Of a DNA stretch of 64,000 bases, positions 28,296-38,292 are shown in pieces. Position numbers and translations under genes: made by a program. Origin of the DNA: Trichoplusia ni (lineage: Eukaryota > Arthropoda > Insecta > Lepidoptera > Noctuidae). Position 1 is the first letter of the stretch; every line of letters begins with the position of its first letter. The notes under the pieces are model-generated. The model had not been told where the DNA came from. It was given only the letters and a program-made list of their open reading frames with translations, and made no database searches. Location of the stretch: positions 10,540,001 through 10,604,000 of the forward strand of contig NC_039488.1 in the NCBI RefSeq assembly GCF_003590095.1, in the 5' to 3' direction.

Positions 28296-28427
28296 ACATT
28301 TTTAAAGAGAATGTTTTAACTAATGCATGTATTCGAATTTGGAGATTGTTTCAATTTTTACACACATGGACATCATCATATGAAATTTCAAAAACAACAA
28401 ACATAATTTACATTTTTGCCCGGTTTT

Positions 28428-28628
28428 TCATAATGGTCGTTTTTCTTGAAGACAATGTTCCCCAATTCGTTTGATAGTTTTACATGAATCGGACTCTAAT
28501 TCAAATTCTCCATCAGCACCACTTGTCACAAAATCTTCAAAGTCAATAATACTGTTACCATTATCAGTCTCGAGTGTATTACCATGAATTTTATCAAGTT
28601 GTTCGTCAACTGAGTCTAATTCATTGTC
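28428..28628 (-). other. Acidic open frame downstream of the receptor stop codon
   Basis: A 66-codon stretch bounded by TAA and TGA, with no Met. It is strikingly acidic and codon-like, with runs such as DNELDSVDEQLDK, NSIIDFEDFV and DGEFELESDS. It lies in the putative 3' UTR of the receptor on the same strand. It could be part of an alternative last exon, a remnant of a transposase or other coding sequence, or chance. No product is assigned. Confidence 0.3.
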
Positions 28629-28641
28629 TTACTTCACTGCA

Positions 28642-28749
28642 CTACACATAGTCTCTCCTGCCACCTCCTATAATGCTATTTCTTTCACTCACCACTGACA
28701 CTTCTGATCCGTCCTTTTTTCTTTTGCACGAATTGAAGATTTTGGAACT
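28642..28749 (-). CDS. Mth-like receptor, probable last exon (cytoplasmic tail)
   Basis: A branch-like CTAAT and a pyrimidine tract precede CCGAACAG; the phase-0 exon then encodes 35 residues and TAG. It begins SSKIFNSCKRKKDG and ends GGGRRDYV, a basic, Ser-rich tail of plausible length after TM7. The frame and splice signals are good, but no conserved motif confirms it. A GTGAGT inside the exon could act as an alternative donor. An AATAAA on the minus strand at 28290-28295 is a possible polyadenylation signal. Confidence 0.65.
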   Translation of the reverse strand, partial: SSKIFNSCKRKKDGSEVSVVSERNSIIGGGRRDYV

Positions 28750-31700
28750 CTGTTCGGAAAAAGAAGTTTGAATTAGTTGATATGTTTCAAAATACTTGAT
28801 AGACAAGTTACATTCCTCCGACTATTGCAGCAGCTTAATCACTCCAATGTATTGGTCTTGTCAAAAAGGAACGATTTCTGGGTAAATATGAAGTTACCTA
28901 TTCGTTTTATTCTTTAATTCTAATGCTAGCTTAGGCCTTCTAGTTATTCGTAAAAAAATAATTCCCTTACCCTTACAAGAGACCGGACGGGTTGTTGCAA
29001 AACAAAGATGGCGAAGATGACGACTCCTTGCAGAGCGTTGACGAGGTCAAACACTGACCAGACGGACATGACGTCAGAGCCCGCACCGGCTGCCCACGAG
29101 ACCACCTCTAGGACCCACGAGAGACCCATAATGAGGGAGAGGAGGCAACACATACGGAACCTAGAAAAAGACATTATATTAGAAATGAACATAGGTACCC
29201 ACAATAGTTCGATATCACCAGAAATCAAACAAGTCTTTTAATTTAGAAACATATTGTTTTAGCTTTTTTAGTTAATTTGAAAAAAAAACAGGAAATGGTA
29301 TAAGATATAGTAGGGGATCGTAATCCACAGCGATTAAAAATTTTTTACGATCACTTACAGAAAAAAAGCTACTCTATCACACAATGCTGATAAATAAAAG
29401 GAAACAAAAAAATCTCATCAAAAGCCTTGATTATTATACGAGCAATGAACAATGCAATTGATAATAAAAAGTATATCCCACTCACAACTTCTTGTACTTC
29501 TTAAGCCTCTGGTTGAAGTTGGTGGGCGCCTCTCGCGGCGGTGTCGACGTCTCCGTCACAGGCAGGGGCTGGCCCAGCACCGTGCCCAGCCGAACCCAAT
29601 CGTCTGATGTACTGAAGTCTGAATGCGTCAGGTCCAGAGCTGTTCAATGGAGAAAATGATTAATCCTAGGCATGGTTAAGAAGCTTGGTGTTTGGATAGA
29701 ACATTCTGATGTGGGTGGAATGTATAAAATTGTAAATCGAAAGGTTTTTAGCACAATATACACTCATAAACTAATTAGTTTCTTCTATGAAATGAAAAGA
29801 AAACTAAAAGTATGTTATTTTTTTCTAGTTCGAAATAAGTCAAAAGTTTAAAAGAGTTCTTTTTTCTTTTTTACAAGAAAATCGCGACCCGCCGAGATGA
29901 TTATACGTTATGTAATTTTTCGATATAGAAGTAGATATCTCTAAAATTACTCCAAAAGCCCATTTCATCAGAAGTTAACTCAGATTCAAACCCGAATTTC
30001 TAAGACTATCACACGCTGTTAACCAAATTAAACATGAACGGTACGGTATGTAGTGACAAACTTAACTGAATCTGGGATCGCTTTGTAGTAGTTAAAACTG
30101 TCGCAGCGTACCGAGACAAAGTTAGGTCTCAATTAAGTATGCCAGATCAGCTTGATGTTGTAAGGAAGTTTACAGGAATAACATCAGGAGTACTGTAACG
30201 TTCAATGATGTTGCGATCTTATTTCAAAACGCCGATAGCTTCAATGATTTATGTGAGTATGATTATGTTAGAGAGATATACAGCTAAGAAACGCTATAGG
30301 TAAAAAGAGTGCGGAAAAGTGATATTTTGGAACTTGAAACAGAATTAAGTCAACGAAAAGATAAGATAAATCAGAGTAGTTATTGATATATCATCATAAT
30401 TATGTAGAACAAATATTTTACAAGTTCATATAACTTTACGTTACAGTAAATACTATTACTCCTCAATAAAGTGTGTAATGTCACGTATGCAAAACAAATA
30501 TTAGTAGCATTTACACATTTTATCTATTTATCTTTCAGTATTTTTACTGACAACCGACATTTAATTTGTACAAATGATTACGACCATCCATCGTAAAGCT
30601 TAGGTTTTGGAGTCAGTGTAATACTTGTGCACAAGTTTAAATATAAATAGTTTTACCTAACGTTACATTTTTAAGCAAACATTGTGAAACAAATATATTC
30701 TTAAAAAAAAACAATATGCTCAAAACTGTTGAGAAGGGCCAAGCTTGTCACGTGACCTTAATAAAAATATTTAAATTTCAAAGTGCCAAAGATAGAAGTA
30801 ATTTATAACTGTCTGAAAACTACCAGAAAACCAACAGAATAATTATTATAATAAAATTTCAGTCATAGCGTATTCAGAAACGAATCAACCTTCTTTTGTC
30901 TTCTAATTCAAACTTTCTGGAACTGTTGACAATGACGTAATCTAACGTCTTATCAACGTCCGTAATAAAATATTAACCCAACACAAGAATATGATTGGTA
31001 CAGGATCATATAATAACGTTTTTACGATAACAGTTTTATGAATCGTAAAATTGCATACACTCATACATGTTTGATAGATACGGCTGACCTTTTGAGGGTC
31101 ATGGTTTTTTGATGGCCACCTCTTTTGTTATTATAAATATGTATGTTTAAAAGACTAGAATTGGTACCGCTATGAGTAGGTAGGTGACGTAGGTGTTCCT
31201 TGATAGAGTTAAGATTATATTCTAGATTATACAGAAACTACTTAAAAGCTAGTGATCTGTTACGATAGAGTTCAGCTTAACATATAAAAGCTTATTTAAA
31301 AAAAAGTAGAAACCAATAGTTATTAATTTTATGAGAATCTAATTATGTAACAAATTTAATCATCATGACCATTATCACCCTATATTAATTGTCCACTGCC
31401 GGATATAAAAATCCCCAAATATTTATAAAAAAAAAAATCTTTTGTCTAAACAGGTATGTCAAATCATTTTCTTCTGTCTTATATTCTTGTATGTCCGTGC
31501 TTATTAACATAAAAATAAATTACAGTTAGCTTAAGCCACCGTTGCTTATAAGCTTTTATTCATTATCCGATGCAATCGAGTCAGATTGTGCATCAAATTC
31601 AAGTGACAGATTTCAAATAAACCAATTATTTAAAATTTTAATGTATTCCACCAAAGAGGCTTAAAGTTAATTAGACAAATCCTCTTAACACAATAATAAA

Positions 31701-34700
31701 AAACAAAACTGACATTAATTCTATGAATATGGTCGGTCAAACTACGGCCCGATTTCATAGTACTTATAAACATGATTAGTTCAATCTAATCTCAGTTCTC
31801 GCGCTTAACTGAATTTAATTTCCACTAATAAATTATACGATTTAAAATCCGAAGGAACATAAACACGATCAACGTAAAAAACGTATTTTTGCCGTTAATT
31901 CCAACGATCTTTTTAACAAAATCCAATACAGATAGGTAAACACGTATTGTGACGTTTTAAAATTTACTTCATTACTAACTACTTTCTTTAACGCGAGGAG
32001 CAGCAAAGAAAATACGCACAACTCTAAATGGGTAAATGTCAATAAGTGTCTAACTTTTAAAAATAGCATGAAAAGTATTTATTTTGAGTAGGCCGTTTTC
32101 TAGGCACTTTTTCTAGGCAAAAAGTTACAGCATTCCAAAATTGTATTCCTATGGATAAGAAACGGTAAGAAACTTCATAAATATTTGTAGAGCTGCTATC
32201 AACAAAAAAAATATTTCAAATAAAAATAACACTTACGAGTAACATCCTTCAGTTTATCATAATGTTTAGCGATAGCTCGCGATGTGAAGAAAAATATACA
32301 AAAATTGCTGAACAGGATCAACGCTACGGGCCCGTAGAAGTATGGCAACGCCGCTTGATCCGCTGCAAAGGAACAACATAGTAAATATACAATATTTAAA
32401 TATTTAGAAAAAGTCTTATGTACTAGTAAACCATACGGATCTCTTGACAGCTTGAAAATTTAAATGCATCCACTCGTTGACTACTTAAGGTTAAATATAA
32501 TGATCTCAAAAGGGTCTAAACCTGAGATGGTTTGAGCCACCAGTGCGTAAAAGCGCTAACACTTCAAAAGCATGCTATGACGACTTAAAGTGGAAACTAG
32601 AAATATTGATCCGCATTTGAAGCCAGTGTTCAAAATACTACGTGTTATATTCACCAGCAAATTGTGTGTCTTTCAAGAACAAAATTAAAATAGAAGACAA
32701 GCTCGGAAAGGTACTTCAACACCATTCGAGCTGTGTTTTCAATTTAAACTATATCAAACAAAAATAAGACGATCACAAAAACACACGATTAAAATGTTTC
32801 TAAAATTAAAAGCACCAGAATCTACTTACTTTTAAACCAGCACCCTTTAACACCGAAGTTAGGCTTGAGATACGTGCTGGGCACTGCCGGTGACAAGTCC
32901 ATAGTGATTGTGACAATTAGCAGAAGTATTGGGAACAATACTGCGTACACACAATACCAGGCAAACCTCCTTCGCATGCTACGTCTTGTTACTGACGCGT
33001 TGATGTATCTCCTGTGGATGAAATTGGTGTTAGAGTATTGTTAAGTCATTTGGAATTAAAGTTTATAGGAATCACATTTACACGTTATTTTGCTGGATAA
33101 AAGTTAAGACCAGCCTCTAAATTTTGATGAAGTAGTAAATATCGTGGAAATTAAAGTCGTCATATGACACAAGATCCAGCATTTAGGCAAACTAGCTCGG
33201 GTAAATAAACCCAAAAACAAAATGTTTGATATAAAATACATTAATATTAATTTCTTGAACGTCTACTCGGCGCAACAGGGTATAAAATTACGTAGTCTCA
33301 GTAAAGGTATGACATAAAACGATTTAACAATATTCCTTTGACATAATATCCAAAATATATTTTACACAATAAAGGAAACGCCAATTACGTATACTCCTCG
33401 CGTAACACGAAAATGCTTAACACAATAAACGCTAAAAGCGTCGATCAAAAGCTTATGAAGTACGTACGAGTAATAAATGTAATAACGACACATTTAATAA
33501 GGTAATTCATGGGCGTTACTTACCGAACATTGAGGAATATATCGAAACACATCACGTTGAGCCAGAAGAAACAGGACACAAAGGAAAACTGGATCATATA
33601 CGCTGAAATAAAAATTAATGTTACTATTTTTGTACTGTCATAATGGCTTTTGACGATATGTAATAGGAAACTAACAATTGTTATGTTAATCATAACACAG
33701 TCTGATGGGCAAAAAATGACAATAATAAAAATATAAATGACTGTTCCTCCGTCTTGCTAAACACGAGGAAGGCTTGACTAATTTGGAGGTGTAGCCAAGT
33801 TTACGACGGCGAACTCGTGGTCAACAGATGGCCACCCTGTGATGGTAATAATAATAATGAAAAAGTAACTAATTTCAAAATTCGGATATACATATCTTGC
33901 ATAAACTTTTCAAATCAGTCAGAGCACAATTTCAAGAACTTTGTTCCGAAATTTGCTAAAACCACATTTTTTACAAGAATCTTCACAAATCCGACTTACC
34001 CATAATAGTGCATGCGACTGTAGGAAAGGCATGTCCTGCGAGTTGTGTGGTGGCCAAACAAGTGAAGGCTAGAGCCAAGGACACGGTGTGGCAAGCGAGA
34101 GCCTTCCCATGAGTATCACGGAGCTCTGTGATGAACAGGTAAACACACGCCGTCGCCAGAAGAAATGGTACTGATATTAACAGCCCTAGAACGAAAAAAA
34201 GATTTTTATAAACTGAAATTGTATTGAGAAAATTTTTGTCATTAGTTTTGGAAGTAAAACGAGAATTTTCAAAAGGTCTTTTAATGGTAATATGTTGGGG
34301 TTTGACTCGCGATATCTCCGAAGAAAATTTAGCCCATGCATAAGGATTTCTGTTGGGTTTGAAATCAGTCGCGTGAGCGTGTCGCGTGTATTATATTTGT
34401 ACTTAAATAAATAAATAATATATTATATTAGAGAATATACTAAAATGTTTTTCAATTAAGCATGGATTGAGATTAAGTGGATCCATCAAAAGCTTTCGAC
34501 AAGTATCAGCATAATCTGATTTTATGCTCCACTCAAGCTAAAATCAAATCACTAATTGATCGACAGACTGAATATCGAGACAACAAATTTGAATCAAATT
34601 ACGAAAATAGTTAAAGGATTAGCGATTATAATTTCAGTTGGAACTTTATTAATAACTTCGCAACAAAACGCTGAGGGAACTTCACAATCTTTTGGCGACT

Positions 34701-36660
34701 AGAACAACGATCAAATAGTTAAGTAACTCGATAACTAGGCTCCGGTAACAAAGTTAACAATTTGTAACTTGTTTCGAACAACAAAAAGTGGAATTAATTA
34801 ATGATCAACTTGGTTAGTATTTACTTTAGGCGAAAAACATACAGCTGGTTGTTTTCCCACGGGACTCGATACTAGCAAATTGGTTATATTCGTGTTTACA
34901 CCAAAAACAAGTTGCGCTACATTTTATTTGCGATCGCTAGCTCCGTCAATATTATATTAATAATAAATTATATTACAACTCTCCAATTACAAACTGACAA
35001 CGGAATATTCGTAGCGATATTTTGGTTCAACTTCTTTTTTGTTTATGTAATACTGAATTGGTAAATAATTTTATTTTTATACAAACATTAAATATTATAA
35101 TGGTGTATAATTTTAAGCAAAATAGGTTGTCAAATATAAAAAATGATAATGTTGCCACATTACATAAATACATGATTTTTATTCAATCCATTTTTCTTGT
35201 ATTTGCATTTAGTTGCATACAATGCAGCTCAACATTTATGAGACAAGCATCGATAAAATTTTATATTAATACATTAGCTCACCTGTGGCATAAGCAATCA
35301 GTGTCGACGATGTCTTAGTCTCCTCCATCGGCGTGGTAAAACATACGACAGGCACAGTTATCCCCGCAGGGACTGATTCGTTCCAAAAGGTCTCCATGCA
35401 GTAGTCCCTGGTCCCTAGTAGTGTCGGCTTTGAGTAAGGAACGAAGAGGGACCCGTTAACAAGGAGGTAGAATTCGTCGTGACTGTTTATGTCCGGCTGG
35501 AATCTGTACCTAAAGACAAAGAATAAATGGGATTAAAAAACGAATGATAAAATTAATTTAGAAAATAGTTTGTTTTTCATTGTGTTTTGTTAATTTCGTT
35601 AATAGAGTAGGTACTGTTTTACTTTTTAAATAATTATTGGAAGATAACATTTAATAACACTATTTTTAAAATTAAGAACATTTTTTTCTTTTGGATTGTT
35701 GTCGGCTTAAAAATTATACCCTTTGTCAGGGGCATTCAAACAGGGGGTCTCAAACAAACTTTTGGGAAATTTGATAGCCAAGGAAATCCCGTTCGCATAT
35801 CTTTCCATTCTGATCGTTCGCTTATCGTTTTGGGTGCAACTAACGACAGCTTATAAGTCATTTCCTAAAGTAATAATTTCTTTATCATAATATTTTACGA
35901 TATGTTTATATTTTATTCCAGATTTTATGATAACGAAAGTATTTTAATCGTGTTTCTAACTAGTGTTCCGTTATATTGTCTGAAGTATTTTATCTATTGA
36001 TAAGATTATAATGTAACATCCTGTATCTTTAGATTGCTTCGCTACTTAAGTAGAGTAACTTATAGACTTTCTTGCCGATTTTTGTCCATGGGAATTATAT
36101 TTTGGAACAATACACTTAGAGTCACTAGTTTTGTTATCGAACGTCTCTTACGCGCCTTTTTTAGGCTTCTAGAAATAATACCTTTTGATTTTTTGGAGTG
36201 TCAAAAGAAGTAAGACAAAGATATTTTAATGTATTGTGAAGAATTTTGTTTAAACTTTACTGAAAACAATGACGTCTGGTCCTACACCGCCAGTCTTTAA
36301 GGTTAAAATGTTCTCATTCGTCTAAAAGAGATATGAAGTAGTTTTTTGTAAAATTGATGCAACACTGCGCAATGATAAAGTATGAGTCGATTTTTTTTTG
36401 CCTGCCAATGTATTTTCCCTATATTTTATTTTAAAAAGTACTTACTTTCCATACCGACAGGGACTACCAACAATAGTCTCGTACACATTGCTGTCGTAGC
36501 TGAATATATGGGTCTCGTTGGCTTGGTGGAAGATGGGCTGGAATGTCAACGTGGACCGAGCGCACACCGTCTTCACTGCGCCATCTTGGATTGTGATCGT
36601 AAGGTTTTGACCACTTGGACAGCACTTTGGGACCACTGGCAGTTCTTTTTCTTCGTCATC
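28642..36660 (-). CDS. Methuselah-like G-protein-coupled receptor, nine exons, 5' end missing
   Basis: Gene-level entry; exons are listed separately. Joined in order 36446-36660, 35283-35509, 34000-34185, 33524-33602, 32830-33011, 32237-32362, 29486-29639, 28971-29160 and 28642-28749, they give 1,467 nt, i.e. 488 residues and a stop, with every phase matching and GT/AG at every junction. The predicted protein has an ectodomain with CCPSGQ, six visible cysteines (13, 14, 33, 68, 109, 128) and four N-X-S/T sites, then seven hydrophobic helices. Mth-family signatures are present: SVPFLL in TM1, HGKALACH after it, FFWLNVMCFDI in TM3, KPNFGVKGCWF before TM5, MGLSW in TM6 and FDLVNALQGVVIF in TM7. 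The protein should be a plasma-membrane secretin-like (class B-type) insect receptor; its ligand cannot be read from the sequence. No initiator Met or signal peptide was found. The subfamily is unresolved. Confidence 0.92.
28971..29160 (-). CDS. Mth-like receptor, TM6-TM7 exon
   Basis: The exon follows GTCTTTTTCTAG. It encodes residues 391-453: TM6 with MGLSWVLEVVSW, and TM7 with FDLVNALQGVVIFAIFVL, followed by QQPVRSLVR. There are two in-phase donor choices six bases apart (CTT/GTAAGG ending at 28977, or AGG/GTAAGG ending at 28971). The longer form is used here, and the choice adds or removes Val-Arg. The 325-bp intron 29161-29485 is unremarkable. Confidence 0.9.
29486..29639 (-). CDS. Mth-like receptor, third-intracellular-loop insert exon
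   Basis: A 154-bp, GC-rich exon between TCCATTGAACAG and AAGTT/GTGAGT, encoding residues 340-389. The first part is rich in Ser/Thr/Asp (THSDFSTSDDW), the middle in Pro/Thr (TETSTPPREAP), and the end is basic (QRLKKYKK), leading into TM6. Many Mth receptors have only a short linker here. Its length is 1 modulo 3, and the flanking exons fit only if it is included, so simple skipping would shift the frame. It holds several possible phosphorylation sites (inference). Confidence 0.88.
29640..32236 (-). other. 2.6-kb receptor intron
   Basis: No coding sequence was recognised. It includes a degraded interspersed-repeat core at 31359-31420. It is the largest intron within the visible part of the gene and separates the TM5 exon from the loop-insert exon. 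Confidence 0.7.
31359..31420 (+). repeat. Degraded 'ATCATCA...TCCACTGC' lepidopteran repeat
   Basis: An ATCATCATGACC run is followed by CCTATATTAATTGTCCACTGCC and an AT-rich continuation. This resembles the widespread lepidopteran repeat whose intact form has CAGCCTATA...GTCCACTGCTGGACATAGGCC. The assignment is from memory of the motif. Confidence 0.45.
32237..32362 (-). CDS. Mth-like receptor, TM5 exon
   Basis: The exon follows TTCCTTTGCAG and ends ACTC/GTAAGT. It encodes residues 298-338: the end of the extracellular loop, then TM5 (FYGPVALILFSNFCIFFF) and the start of the third intracellular loop. It leaves one base of a split Pro codon completed by the next exon 2.6 kb away. Confidence 0.9.
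32830..33011 (-). CDS. Mth-like receptor, TM4 and second extracellular loop exon
   Basis: The exon follows TTTCATCCACAG and ends AAAA/GTAAGT. It encodes residues 237-296: a basic second intracellular loop (TRRSMRRRF), TM4 (a run of V/L/I ending LLLIVTIT), and the loop motif KPNFGVKGCWF. The Cys of this motif normally pairs with a TM3 cysteine in the family. The 467-bp intron that follows has no recognised content. Confidence 0.92.
33524..33602 (-). CDS. Mth-like receptor, TM3 exon
   Basis: A 79-bp exon between TTATTTCAG and CG/GTAAGT. It encodes residues 211-235, including FFWLNVMCFDIF, the most diagnostic Mth-family motif in the protein. Phases fit both neighbours. The 512-bp intron 33012-33523 shows nothing notable. 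Confidence 0.92.
34000..34185 (-). CDS. Mth-like receptor, TM1-TM2 exon
   Basis: The exon follows TTTTCGTTCTAG and ends ATGG/GTAAGT. Residues 149-209 include the rest of TM1 (LLISVPFLLATACVYLF), the first intracellular loop with the family motif HGKALACH, and TM2. The introns on either side are about 1.1 kb and 0.4 kb. Confidence 0.92.
35283..35509 (-). CDS. Mth-like receptor, ectodomain exon
   Basis: The exon follows TTTGTCTTTAG and ends at ACAG/GTGAGC. It encodes residues 73-147 with split codons at both ends. It contains FYLLVNGSLF, a DYCME motif (Cys109) and Cys128, as in the membrane-proximal part of Mth ectodomains, and N-X-S sites at Asn90 and Asn115. Its end enters TM1. The 1.1-kb intron 34186-35282 holds nothing I recognise. 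Confidence 0.9.
36446..36660 (-). CDS. Mth-like receptor, first visible exon (N-terminal ectodomain)
   Basis: The acceptor is a pyrimidine-rich tract ending CAACAG, and the donor is GGAAA/GTAAGT. The exon encodes residues 1-71 plus two bases of Lys72 and begins in phase 0 with an acidic stretch (DDEEKE). It carries CCPSGQ at 13-18, Cys33, Cys68 and glycosylation sites at Asn19 and Asn48. It has no Met before the cysteines and no signal peptide, so at least one upstream exon is missing. The intron to the next exon (35510-36445) shows nothing recognisable. Confidence 0.9.
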
Positions 36661-36728
36661 CTGTTGACAAGAAAAAATAAATGGTAAATAAAGGTGTCAT
36701 TTTAAAATGTACTTTAAGTTAAGTGTGT

Positions 36729-36736
36729 GTTTGGAG
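36729..36736 (+). repeat. Left 8-bp target duplication of hAT-like element 1
   Basis: GTTTGGAG directly precedes the terminal CAGGGACCGG and is repeated exactly at 38285-38292. Confidence 0.9.
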
Positions 36737-38284
36737 CAGGGACCGGCCGGATACTCATTGAAAGGGTTTTTGAAGGGGTTTTTTTAAGCGCTTCAAGAAA
36801 AAACCCTATGACATATGTTACACCTTCGAACGGATTACTGTAACCCTGTTCCGAACAGGTTACCCTTTCACTACCCGGTAACACTGTAACAGGGTAACCC
36901 ACTCCAACCTAAGACAATGCAATATGCACTCTTTATCATAGACATTAGTTTGAAAATAGTATAACCACGAGCGCACGTGACATCTTACCGCCCAGCGGCG
37001 CCATTGTTGCATTTACCGAGCGACTTGTAAACATGGAATAAAAATCATTGTGGATATGATCTTACAGTTTAATTTTGCTTGTCGCACATTTCAAACGTTG
37101 TGATATATATTTTTCGTGTCTATACTTGTAGACCAGGGTCGATAATTTTTAAAACCAAAAAAAATAATAGTTGGATGAAACCCATTAGAAAAGGAGGGGA
37201 ATATTATAAATATGAAAGGAAAAATAATTTACGGGCGATCTGAGGTCGGGAAGGGGGTGGGAGTGACGTTTGAAGAGTAAAAAACGGTTTTTATCGATTT
37301 CCGGCAAAACTAAAATTCGTATCGAAAAAAGTCCAATGGCAAAGTTGTAGGTAATAAAAAGATCTAAAACTTTTGTGTTTACATTTTTTTCACATAACCT
37401 CAAAATTTATGTGAAAAATCTAAAAAACCAAGATTGTGGTTTTTTATTTTTATCTCTTACAAAAAAATATTTTTGTAACGAAATTTGGTGAAAACTTACT
37501 TTTTTGTGTCCCAAATACGCTGTAATTTATTTGATTAAAAATATTTATTTTTTCACCTTATTTTGAATTAATATAAAAAAAAACACTCTAATCTTCAATC
37601 GAAAATTCACCCGTCAAATCTTCTCAGAAAATGCAAAAAATGAAAAAAAACTTGTATTCGATTGTTTTTTTAATTATTATAAATAATTTCATCTAAAAAT
37701 TTGATCTCATTTTGTGTTCAATAGACCAATAATCGAGGAAGGTTTTAGGCTAGGTATATAAAATTACGCTGCAACTAATAGGAGCGAAGATTTAATGGAA
37801 AATGTGGCAAATACGGGGAAAAATATTAATCTTCGAGGGCTTTCGTTCAAAAATTCCTAACTTATATCTTTTAATCACGCGGACGAAGTCGCGGGCAACA
37901 GCTAGTTACCTATATGACGTTTCGCGCGTAGGTAGTTTGTCCGAGAGGCGCAAGTCGCGGCGCGACGCGTCGGCGATAGAAGAAAATCAGCTGTAGTCTT
38001 AGTAAAGCAATGAGGGGCCGCTAGGGTGCAAGTATGCAGCTCAAGTTTAGTGGGTAATTCAGGGTAACACGAATAAAAGCCTTTCGTGAAGGTAACCACT
38101 TGAAAGGGTTAAGTTATTGAAGGGGTTAACCCCTTCACGTGGTTACCATAATGAAGGTGTTAACCATTTCGCTGGGTTTCGAGGATGTAACTCGAACAAA
38201 AGGTAACACTGCGATATGAGTTACCCCGTGTACGGGTTACCCTGTCAAACGGCTTAACTCTAAAGTGGGGTTGTCCGGTCCCTG
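36737..38284. mobile_element. hAT-like DNA element 1 (non-autonomous) with nested insertion
   Basis: A 1,548-bp element with perfect 10-bp terminal inverted repeats (CAGGGACCGG / CCGGTCCCTG) and an exact 8-bp target duplication. Both fit the hAT superfamily (8-bp duplications, CAGGG-type ends). Subterminal regions at both ends are full of GGTAACC/GGTTACC motifs, and the right arm has a perfect 18-bp palindrome, GAAGGGGTTAACCCCTTC, at 38119-38136. No transposase frame is present. A different element with a CTAG 3' end at 37905 appears to lie inside it. The left end is 77 bp upstream of the first visible receptor exon, within its preceding intron. Confidence 0.87.
37130..37905 (+). mobile_element. 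Helitron-like element nested in hAT-like element 1 (5' end uncertain)
   Basis: The 3' end CGCGGACGAAGTCGCGGGC AACAGCTAG/T is the classic end of short lepidopteran Helitron-like elements: a stem-forming GC block, a short spacer, then CTAG followed by T. The body is A/T-rich and unlike the flanking GGTAACC-rich arms of the host element. The exact start between about 37080 and 37200 cannot be placed, so the listed start is approximate. Confidence 0.55.
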
Positions 38285-38292
38285 GTTTGGAG
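38285..38292 (+). repeat. Right 8-bp target duplication of hAT-like element 1
   Basis: An exact GTTTGGAG copy following CCGGTCCCTG. Confidence 0.9.

Larger units (their letters stand above)
23443..28427. other. Non-coding stretch downstream of the receptor gene
   Basis: No gene is recognised. It contains a palindrome at 23719-23734, a repeat relic at 25453-25560, and a GC-rich low-complexity run at 25070-25130 (CCCCTCCTCCCC-like). At about 24515 a TCCTACTTACATATAAATC motif resembles a decayed Helitron-like 5' end. Confidence 0.5.
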
